DNA of 10,348 bases from Bacteroidales bacterium (GTDB lineage: Bacteria > Bacteroidota > Bacteroidia > Bacteroidales > ML635J-15): assembly GCA_007130555.1 (NCBI GenBank), contig SLSH01000320.1, positions 1-10,348 of the forward strand, given 5' to 3'. Position numbers and translations under genes: made by a program. Shown piece by piece: positions 1-5,292 of the stretch; positions within the stretch are counted from its first letter, which is position 1, and every line of letters starts with the position of its first letter. The notes beneath the pieces were generated by a model. That model was not told the origin of the DNA and did no database searches. It was given only the letters and a program-made list of their open reading frames with translations.

Positions 1-73
1 ATAAAATAATCTTGATTTTTTTTGTTATTATTGCAAAAAATAAATTATAAAATTATTCAAATATTTGTTTTCA

Positions 74-1378
74 ATGTTAATATCGGAAAATTATTTAAAA
101 TTTCTTTTTATTTCAATATTGTTGATATACTCCGCCCATGTATTTTCGATAAATAAAGATGAGTTGGAGTACAAAGACAGGGTGTATTCCGAAAATATTA
201 AATCAATGCGAATGCACCTTGACGGGTGGGAAGTTTCTTATCCTATTTTGGATATGCACGGTGATAACAGTCTTTTGTTCAGTTTTGATTATCTGGAATC
301 CGTAAGCGAAGCTTTTTATTATACGATAATTCATTGTAATGCAGATTGGAAACCTTCTAATCTGATGTTTTTCGAATATGCCGATGGATTTGAAGAAAAT
401 CAGATACGTGATTATGAGTCATCATATAATACACATGTCCACTACACTCATTACAATATATTATTTCCGAATAATGATATCAGATTTACAAAATCGGGAA
501 ATTATCTGCTGGTTGTATATAGCTATGAATCCAATAAAAAAATCATTGCCTGCACAAAACGTTTTATGATAGTTGAGCAGATTCTGGAAATTGAAGGACG
601 TGTAAATCCGTCTGCCGACAATCTGCACCGCAGAACTTCCCACAAACTTGATTTTAAGATATTCCGGAATAATCTGTATATTGATGATCCTTTCAGGGAA
701 ATAAAAATTGTAATTATGCAGAATTTTCAGTGGCATAATAAAATTGAAGGCTTACAACCAAGTTTTATAAATCATTACGAATTGGTATATGAATTTGAGG
801 AAAGAAATTTATTCAGAGCATCAAACGAATACAGATATTTTACTTTTCACGATACGGAGAGATTATCCGAAAGGGTTGAACATATTGATTTTCGCCATCC
901 TTATTATTATATCCGGTTATATGCGGATGAATCAAATTTATTCAGAAGATACAGCAGTTATGAAGATATAAACGGAAGTTATGTAATACGAACTCAAAAA
1001 TTTGGCACTCAGGATTATTCCGAAATTGAAGCCGATTATGCAATAGTTCATTTTAAACTGAATTATGACGTGCCCGTTGATAATGCGGAAGTTTATATTT
1101 TTGGGGAATTATCAAACAGGGAAATTTCCGATGAATACAAAATGGAATATAATCTTGAAACAAGAGCTTACGAAAAAATATTGCTTTTAAAACAAGGATA
1201 TTACAATTACAGATATCTGCTTGTAGATAATGATAAAAACAAACCTCCCGACCATGCTTTTTTCGAAGGAAGCCATTTTGAAACCGAAAATGATTATCTG
1301 TTATTTATTTATCACAGAGAACCCGGCAGAACTTACGACAAACTTGTTGCTTATAGAAAATTTAACAGCAGAGATTAA
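74..1378 (+). CDS. Type IX secretion system plug protein (DUF5103 family)
   Basis: This is an exported beta-rich protein of the DUF5103 family. In Flavobacterium johnsoniae the family member binds the periplasmic face of the SprA translocon and closes the channel when no substrate is being exported. I chose the ATG at 74, giving 434 residues. A TTG at 65 would add only three residues. The N-terminus reads as a signal peptide: a short head, a hydrophobic stretch at about residues 8-20, and a possible cleavage site near AHVFS (21-25). Family hallmarks are GWEVSYPI (51-58), YYTIIHCNADW (82-92), the segment with HYTHY and LFPN (about 119-133), and SGNYLLVVY (141-149). A C-terminal Ig-like domain covers about 320-434. 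The length is normal for the family. No other T9SS gene is in the window, as expected, since T9SS genes are scattered. No convincing promoter is visible in the 73 bases upstream. Identification rests on recognised motifs; function is inferred from the family. Confidence 0.88.
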   Translation: MLISENYLKFLFISILLIYSAHVFSINKDELEYKDRVYSENIKSMRMHLDGWEVSYPILDMHGDNSLLFSFDYLESVSEAFYYTIIHCNADWKPSNLMFFEYADGFEENQIRDYESSYNTHVHYTHYNILFPNNDIRFTKSGNYLLVVYSYESNKKIIACTKRFMIVEQILEIEGRVNPSADNLHRRTSHKLDFKIFRNNLYIDDPFREIKIVIMQNFQWHNKIEGLQPSFINHYELVYEFEERNLFRASNEYRYFTFHDTERLSERVEHIDFRHPYYYIRLYADESNLFRRYSSYEDINGSYVIRTQKFGTQDYSEIEADYAIVHFKLNYDVPVDNAEVYIFGELSNREISDEYKMEYNLETRAYEKILLLKQGYYNYRYLLVDNDKNKPPDHAFFEGSHFETENDYLLFIYHREPGRTYDKLVAYRKFNSRD

Positions 1379-1499
1379 AAATTTCTTGCGACCTTTCAGG
1401 GCTCAGGTATCCGCTACCTTTAGATTTCAAATCTTATGGTTTGAATCTCAAAACCAGCCTTGTAGTAGCGACGTATTTTTTATGTTTTGTCATAGCTTG

Positions 1500-1598
1500 T
1501 CCCGATTTATCGGGAAATTTGCAAAAAAGGCAAATTTCCCGCCAAAACGGGTAGTGTGTTTTCTTTCTACCCGTACAGGCGCTCCGCTTGGTACGGGT
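1500..1598. repeat. Chain of overlapping, mutually exclusive palindromes
   Basis: Five stem-loops share arms. The first is TCCCGAT-TT-ATCGGGA (1500-1515). The second is a perfect 12-bp stem, CGGGAAATTTGC (1511-1522) with its complement at 1530-1541, around a 7-base loop. The third is CCCG/CGGG at 1538-1541 and 1548-1551. The fourth is CGGGTAG (1548-1554) with CTACCCG (1567-1573). The fifth is ACCCGTAC (1569-1576) with GTACGGGT (1591-1598). Each shares bases with its neighbour, so only alternate stems can form together. A TTTGTAA follows at 1607-1613, also seen behind the hairpins further right. No U-tract follows directly, so this is not a standard intrinsic terminator. Confidence 0.75.
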
Positions 1599-1642
1599 TA
1601 TTAATCTTTGTAAATATTAAAATCTTGCATCAAAGGGGAAAA

Positions 1643-1684
1643 AATGAATAATGAACAAGTAATAACGATTAACGAATGATGATT
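1643..1684. repeat. Degenerate 7-bp tandem array, six units, consensus AAYGAAT
   Basis: Read in steps of seven from 1643, the sequence gives six consecutive units. Columns 2 and 5 are A in all six. Column 1 is A in five, column 4 is G in five, column 7 is T in five and column 6 is A in four. Column 3 varies among T, C and G. The periodicity stops sharply on both sides. The unit length of 7 is not a multiple of 3 and no gene uses the stretch. A second array with the same period and the same number of units but another consensus lies at 5088-5129. Confidence 0.7.
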
Positions 1685-1706
1685 TTTATGCAATACTTCT
1701 TAATGC

Positions 1707-1732
1707 TTACAAATATTCCGGTGCTACGCACC
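1707..1732 (-). repeat. REP-like hairpin unit A (hairpin plus ATTTGTAA tail)
   Basis: On the minus strand this 26-base unit starts with a 13-base hairpin, GGTGC-GTA-GCACC, and ends in ATTTGTAA. It matches unit B at 1800-1825, in the opposite orientation, at 20 of 26 positions. Two of the six differences are paired and compensate each other in the stem (G-C here, A-T in unit B). The bases GCACC can also pair with GGTG just to the right (1736-1739), giving an alternative stem. Confidence 0.65.
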
Positions 1733-1799
1733 TGTGGTGTGATTTGGCTGTAGTCTTTAAAAATCAGTTCTATCGTAAATTGTCAATTTGTTAAGAGCA

Positions 1800-1825
1800 G
1801 GTACGGAGTACCGAGACATTTGTAA
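1800..1825 (+). repeat. REP-like hairpin unit B (hairpin plus ATTTGTAA tail)
   Basis: This unit consists of hairpin GGTAC-GGA-GTACC (1800-1812), a short linker, and ATTTGTAA. It is inverted relative to unit A and in the same orientation as unit C at 1851. The five-pair stem and three-base loop are kept in all three units while the loop sequence changes, which suggests that structure rather than exact sequence is conserved. Confidence 0.65.
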
Positions 1826-1850
1826 TATATAAAAGCAAAAACAATGCAAA

Positions 1851-1876
1851 GGTACAGCGTACCGTGATATTAAAAA
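1851..1876 (+). repeat. REP-like hairpin unit C (degenerate tail)
   Basis: Hairpin GGTAC-AGC-GTACC (1851-1863) is followed by a tail ending in ATTAAAAA. It agrees with unit B at 19 of 26 positions. The stem is identical to that of B, the loop differs, and the TTTGTAA tail has become AT-rich. It ends 35 bases before the stop codon of the TonB-like gene. No transposase of the REP-associated type is in the window. Confidence 0.6.
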
Positions 1877-1910
1877 TCTAAAGGGAGCGGAAAGGTAAGA
1901 GCCACCCAAT

Positions 1911-2660
1911 CTATTGCTGGATAAAATGATAAGTAATTTTTCCTGTTTCAGTATTACTGCTTGCGAGGGTTTGAAATCTGGATTTTTCCGCGGATGTTCT
2001 TGCTTCGTTAACAATACACGAAGTATCTCCCGAGCCTTTTACCGAATTAACCGATGTTCGAATAACCGTACCATCGGGAGCGACTACAATGTCTATTACC
2101 ACAATACCGCCTTCGCGGCAGGTAAATACCGGAACATGCACATATACATTTCCCCGTTCTTCGTTATCAAGTTCGACAAAAACCAGTGCAGGACCTGAAT
2201 ACGGCTCCTGTAATCTCTCCCTGTCTTTAATACTTGTTCCGTCATAATTATCAGATTCGTTTATCAGGTCACGATAAGTTGACTCTACCATTTTATCGTA
2301 ATCATCTCCGTATTTTTCGCGTAATATTTGTTCTTCGTACTGTCTTCGAATTTCCTCCAGACTCATACTTTCTATATCTTCCATAGTAGTTGGTTTGCGT
2401 TGACTTGTACCGACATTACGAAGTTCCGCTATCATCCTCTCAAGATTTACACCGTCAATGTCTTTTTGTCTGTTTTGTAAAGTTTTATCTTCAAATTCTT
2501 CCAGAAACTCGGCTTCGATATACATATACGACTCCAAATGACGATGCTGTGATTTGAATTCAAATAACATAGCAACAATAACGAGAACAAGGTGAAAAAT
2601 AACCGTTCCCAAAATACCGTTGATATTTCGTTTAAACCAATTCACTGTTTTTTTCTGCAA
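1911..2660 (-). CDS. TonB-family energy-transducer-like membrane protein
   Basis: This 249-residue protein has a TonB-like layout. A short basic N-terminus is followed by one membrane segment (about residues 15-33) containing T19-x3-H23, reminiscent of the S-x3-H motif in the TonB anchor. Next comes an acidic, helical middle (about 45-150), and then a C-terminal TonB-like domain (about 175-249) with GGIVVIDIVVAPDGTV and a terminal KITYHFIQQ strand. Canonical TonB links ExbB/ExbD in the inner membrane to outer-membrane receptors. Here the usual proline-rich linker is missing, and no exbB, exbD or receptor gene is adjacent, so the partner is unknown. No ATG is available before the membrane segment. 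The candidate starts are TTG (2660) and GTG (2645), the latter giving MNWFKRNING. A perfect TAAATTTG -7-like sequence (2665-2658) overlaps the TTG, which would favour the GTG if it is a real promoter. The gene diverges from tex. Confidence 0.72.
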   Translation of the reverse strand: MQKKTVNWFKRNINGILGTVIFHLVLVIVAMLFEFKSQHRHLESYMYIEAEFLEEFEDKTLQNRQKDIDGVNLERMIAELRNVGTSQRKPTTMEDIESMSLEEIRRQYEEQILREKYGDDYDKMVESTYRDLINESDNYDGTSIKDRERLQEPYSGPALVFVELDNEERGNVYVHVPVFTCREGGIVVIDIVVAPDGTVIRTSVNSVKGSGDTSCIVNEARTSAEKSRFQTLASSNTETGKITYHFIQQ

Positions 2661-2748
2661 ATTTAATTTATTTTTTGTATTCTGATACGAATTTAATAGA
2701 GTTTTTAATCTGAAACATCAGGAAATAATTTTGATAATAAATTAAATT

Positions 2749-2813
2749 GGGTATAAGGGTATAAGAGTATATGGAACGTCCCTTATACCCTTATCCCCTT
2801 ATACCCTTATACC
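2749..2813. repeat. Inverted 8-bp tandem array forming a long hairpin
   Basis: Three octamers of type GTATAAGG (2751-2774) are followed by the six-base spacer AACGTC and then four octamers of the reverse complement CCTTATAC (2781-2812). Units 1, 4, 6 and 7 are exact. Unit 2 ends in A, unit 3 has T at position 6, and unit 5 has C at position 7. The arms can pair around the spacer over 26 bp, including GG at 2749-2750, with three mismatches. They can also pair shifted by one unit, giving a perfect 16-bp stem (2750-2765 with 2798-2813). T-runs follow on the + strand, so an RNA copy would resemble an intrinsic terminator, although no + strand gene precedes it closely. Confidence 0.8.
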
Positions 2814-2862
2814 TTTTTTACACTTTTTTTTTAATCATTTAATCAATTTCATAAAATCTTAC

Positions 2863-2870
2863 TAAGTTTG
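2863..2870 (+). promoter_or_regulatory. Candidate Bacteroidota -7 promoter element for tex
   Basis: TAAGTTTG is an exact match to the TAnnTTTG -7 element known from Bacteroides and Flavobacterium primary sigma factors. It sits 14 bases before the tex ATG, implying a very short leader. No clear TTG -33 element is found at the usual distance, so the call rests on the -7 box and its position. Confidence 0.4.
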
Positions 2871-2884
2871 GGCAATGATTATTT

Positions 2885-5023
2885 ATGAATATGGACAAAA
2901 TAATACAATTAGTAAGTAAAGCGTGTAATATCAGAGAAAATCAGGTATCAAACACTATTGATTTATTTAATGAGGGTAGTACAATTCCTTTTATTTCGAG
3001 ATACAGAAAAGAAAGAACAGGCGGATTAGATGAAAGCGAAATAGAAAATATCCAAAAACAATTTATATATTTTACCGAATTAGCCTCCCGAAAAATTTAT
3101 ATTCTTGATGTTATCGAAAAATCCGGACAATTAACCGATGAATTAAAAAACCAAATTGATAATTCATGGGATGCAAACGAAATTGAAGACATATATCTGC
3201 CGTTTAAACCTAAAAAACGCACCAGGGCTTCGGTTGCGATAGAAAACGGTCTTGAACCGCTTGCAGATATTATTTTGGCTCAAAAGGATGTTGATATCAA
3301 AAAAATTGCAAAGGAATATCTGAACGAAAAAGTAACAAGCATTGATGATGCGATAAGCGGAGCATCGGATATAATTGCAGAATATATCAATGAGAACAAA
3401 TCGGCAAGGGAAAGAATCCGTTCGTTATTTGCCGAAGAATCAAAATTCAGGTCAAAAGTTATAAAAACCAAAAGTGAAGAAGCCGAAAAATATCGGGATT
3501 ATTTTGATTTTGAACAAGCTCTTGACAAATGTCCTTCGCACAGAATACTTGCAGTGCGTAGAGGCGAAAAAGAAGGTTTTTTAAGAGTGGATATCTCCCC
3601 TGTCGAAGAAAATGCAATTAAACGATTAAAATATTTATTTGTAAAAACCAAAAATGCCTGTTCAGAAATTGTTCTAAATACAATTGAAGATTCATACAAA
3701 CGACTTTTGAAACCCTCAATTGAAAATGAATTTGCAAAAGAAAGCAAATTACTTGCCGATATAAGTGCAATTGAAGTTTTTGCTAACAATCTCCGTCAAT
3801 TATTATTGGCTCCTCCATTAGGTCAAAAACGAATTCTGGGAATTGACCCCGGATACCGCTCCGGATGTAAGGTAGTTTGCATTGATGAGCAGGGAAATTT
3901 ACTGCACAACGAAAATATTTATCCGCACAAACCTCAGGAAGACACAAAAATGTCTGCAAAAAAACTGACAAGTCTTGTTGAGACTTTTAAAATCGAAACA
4001 ATAGCGATAGGCAACGGAACAGCAAGCAGAGAAACCGAAAGTTTTGTAAAACGGATAAAATTCAATCAAGACATTAAAGTTTTTGTTGTAAGCGAAGACG
4101 GTGCTTCGGTTTATTCTGCATCATCTGTTGCACGCGAAGAATTTCCGCAGTACGATGTAACGGTAAGAGGTGCCGTATCAATTGCAAGACGACTTATGGA
4201 CCCTCTAGCAGAATTGGTAAAAATTGACCCGAAATCAATCGGTGTGGGACAATATCAGCACGATGTTGACCAAAAACTACTTAAAGAAAGTCTAGACAGA
4301 GTTGTTGAAAGTTGCGTTAATAGTGTCGGAGTAAATCTTAATACTGCAAGTAAACATTTACTTACTTATGTGGCAGGATTAGGTCCTGTTTTAGCTCAGA
4401 ATATCGTAAATTACCGGAAAGAAAACGGTCAGTTTAATTCCCGTAAAGAACTTTTAAATGTAAGCAGATTAGGTCAAAATGCATTTTTACAATGTGCAGG
4501 TTTTTTAAGAATAAGAAATGCCAAAAATCCTCTTGACAATACGGCTGTCCACCCCGAATCATACAAAATCGTGGAAAAAATGGCAAAAGACTTAAAAAAA
4601 TCCATTCCCGATTTAATTGATAATAATGAATTAATAAAAAATATAAAACTTTCTGATTATATTACAGATAAAATCGGATTACCCACTCTTACCGATATTA
4701 TCAAAGAACTTGAAAAACCCGGCAGAGACCCCAGAAGTGTAATAAAAGTTTTTGAATTTGATAAAACAATATACAAAATTGAAGATTTACAGATAGGCAT
4801 GATACTTCCGGGAATAGTTACAAATATTACAAATTTCGGGGCTTTTGTTGATATAGGAATAAAAGAAAACGGACTGATACATATTTCTCAAATGGCTGAT
4901 GAATTTATAAGCGACCCCGCGCAAATTGTAAATGTACACGAACAACTAATGGTAAAAATAATTGATATTGACATTCAGAGAAAACGAATACAGTTGAGTT
5001 TGAAAGGAAGAGGTGAGTTTTGA
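2885..5023 (+). CDS. tex: Tex: S1-domain RNA-binding transcriptional accessory protein
   Basis: Tex is a conserved cytoplasmic nucleic-acid-binding protein, implicated in transcription and RNA metabolism in Bordetella, Pseudomonas and Streptococcus. The 712 residues show the complete family layout. The N-terminal helical domain carries the signature FISRYRKERTGGLDE (about 37-51). The YqgF/RNase H-like domain begins at RILGIDPG (316-323). The motif GVGQYQHDV lies at 453-461. Helix-hairpin-helix motifs lie around 485-555 (YVAGLGPVLAQNIV), and an S1 domain covers about 638-708 (GIVTNITNFGAFVDIG). The length is normal for the family and there is no frameshift. The ATG at 2885 is used; an ATG two codons later (2891) is an equally plausible start. 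No Shine-Dalgarno is seen, as usual in this phylum. The gene appears monocistronic, with a candidate promoter at 2863 and a strong stem-loop starting 11 bases after its stop. Confidence 0.96.
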   Translation: MNMDKIIQLVSKACNIRENQVSNTIDLFNEGSTIPFISRYRKERTGGLDESEIENIQKQFIYFTELASRKIYILDVIEKSGQLTDELKNQIDNSWDANEIEDIYLPFKPKKRTRASVAIENGLEPLADIILAQKDVDIKKIAKEYLNEKVTSIDDAISGASDIIAEYINENKSARERIRSLFAEESKFRSKVIKTKSEEAEKYRDYFDFEQALDKCPSHRILAVRRGEKEGFLRVDISPVEENAIKRLKYLFVKTKNACSEIVLNTIEDSYKRLLKPSIENEFAKESKLLADISAIEVFANNLRQLLLAPPLGQKRILGIDPGYRSGCKVVCIDEQGNLLHNENIYPHKPQEDTKMSAKKLTSLVETFKIETIAIGNGTASRETESFVKRIKFNQDIKVFVVSEDGASVYSASSVAREEFPQYDVTVRGAVSIARRLMDPLAELVKIDPKSIGVGQYQHDVDQKLLKESLDRVVESCVNSVGVNLNTASKHLLTYVAGLGPVLAQNIVNYRKENGQFNSRKELLNVSRLGQNAFLQCAGFLRIRNAKNPLDNTAVHPESYKIVEKMAKDLKKSIPDLIDNNELIKNIKLSDYITDKIGLPTLTDIIKELEKPGRDPRSVIKVFEFDKTIYKIEDLQIGMILPGIVTNITNFGAFVDIGIKENGLIHISQMADEFISDPAQIVNVHEQLMVKIIDIDIQRKRIQLSLKGRGEF

Positions 5024-5033
5024 GAGGTGAGTT

Positions 5034-5086
5034 GAAAATAATATCCTGTCAGATTAGCAAAGCGTTCTGACAGCGTTATTATTTTC
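5034..5086 (+). terminator. Strong stem-loop after tex, probable terminator
   Basis: GAAAATAATA (5034-5043) pairs with TATTATTTTC (5077-5086), and CTGTCAG (5046-5052) pairs with CTGACAG (5067-5073). The two helices are separated by a 2 x 3 internal loop and closed by a 14-base loop. The order of an A-rich 5' flank, a GC-richer stem and a U-rich 3' flank is that of an intrinsic terminator and is nearly symmetrical, so it could work in both directions. AGCGTT occurs twice, in the loop (5061-5066) and just after the GC-richer stem (5072-5077). It could instead be a copy of a dispersed palindromic repeat; one sequence does not decide. Confidence 0.6.
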
Positions 5087-5087
5087 A

Positions 5088-5129
5088 GGTAAACGGTATT
5101 CAGTATTCGGTAAACAGTAGGCGGTGGTC
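5088..5129. repeat. Degenerate 7-bp tandem array, six units, consensus RGTAWWC
   Basis: Read in sevens from 5088, six consecutive units appear. G at position 2, T at position 3 and C at position 7 are invariant in all six. Position 1 is always a purine, position 4 is A in five, and positions 5-6 vary (AA, TT, TT, AA, GG, GT). Units 1 and 4 are identical. It begins one base after the stem-loop that follows tex. It has the same period and unit number as the array at 1643-1684 but an unrelated consensus, and it is not coding. Confidence 0.75.
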
Positions 5130-5292
5130 GGGTTATAATCACAAATCAATTTTAATAACAAATATTTGTTAATTTCTTTTTTAAAACTTTCTTGAAAAAA
5201 ATTTTTAAAAGAAAAAAAAAACTTAAATTTAAAACTCGGTTTTATATTATATTTATAAATAATAAGCACTTGATTTTGAAAGCATAATAATT
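5130..5292. other. AT-rich leader region before dnaE
   Basis: This stretch is dominated by A and T homopolymer runs and holds no ORF or RNA gene that I can support. TGATTTTG at 5271-5278 is one base away from the TAnnTTTG -7 consensus and lies 14 bases before the dnaE ATG, but it lacks a -33 partner. The dnaE promoter is presumably within this stretch, after the stem-loop and the 7-bp array. Confidence 0.4.

Larger units (their letters stand above)
1379..1910. other. Convergent intergenic region filled with palindromes and short repeats
   Basis: This is a 532-bp gap between the 3' ends of two facing genes, and it holds no convincing gene. A 75-codon open stretch runs through its first part in the +3 frame but shows no protein family and coincides with stem-loops. 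From left to right it holds AGGTA-TCCGC-TACCT (1405-1419), AGATTT-C-AAATCT (1422-1434), GGTTT/AAACC (1438-1455), a chain of CCCG/CGGG palindromes (1500-1598), a 7-bp tandem array (1643-1684) and three REP-like hairpins (1707-1876). The GC-rich palindromes stand out from the AT-rich surroundings. The layout fits non-coding repeats accumulating where both neighbouring genes end. It could also include remains of a small non-autonomous element, but no terminal inverted repeats or target duplication could be identified. Confidence 0.75.
2661..2884. other. Divergent promoter region between the TonB-like gene and tex
   Basis: This 224-bp AT-rich gap lies between two gene starts that point away from each other. 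It contains the inverted octamer array (2749-2813), T-tracts at 2814-2819 and 2824-2832, and a candidate tex promoter (2863-2870). No ORF or RNA gene was recognised. Promoters for both neighbours must lie here or within the gene starts. Confidence 0.7.

Noticed and set aside
60..67. AATATTTG before the plug gene as a promoter -7 element
   Set aside because: It has one mismatch to TAnnTTTG, no TTG at the right distance, and lies only six bases before the ATG. Chance is likely in such AT-rich DNA.
1230..1604. Open frame of 124 codons running from inside the plug gene into the palindrome block
   Set aside because: Its first part is out of frame within a well-supported gene and the rest follows stem-loop DNA. 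No family, motif or start context supports translation.
1757..2014. Minus-strand open frame of 85 codons through the REP-like units
   Set aside because: It overlaps the 3' end of the TonB-like gene in another frame, and its other half is hairpin repeat sequence. Its apparent residue pattern reflects the repeats.
2749..2813. Octamer array considered as a small CRISPR or as the terminator of an upstream gene
   Set aside because: There are no spacers between the units and no cas genes, so it is not a CRISPR. The nearest upstream genes on the + strand end more than 1.3 kb away, so a terminator role for them is unlikely despite the following T-runs.
5054..5269. Minus-strand open frame of 71 codons between tex and dnaE
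   Set aside because: It consists of the stem-loop, the 7-bp array and AT-rich sequence read backwards, with low-complexity residues and no recognisable domain.
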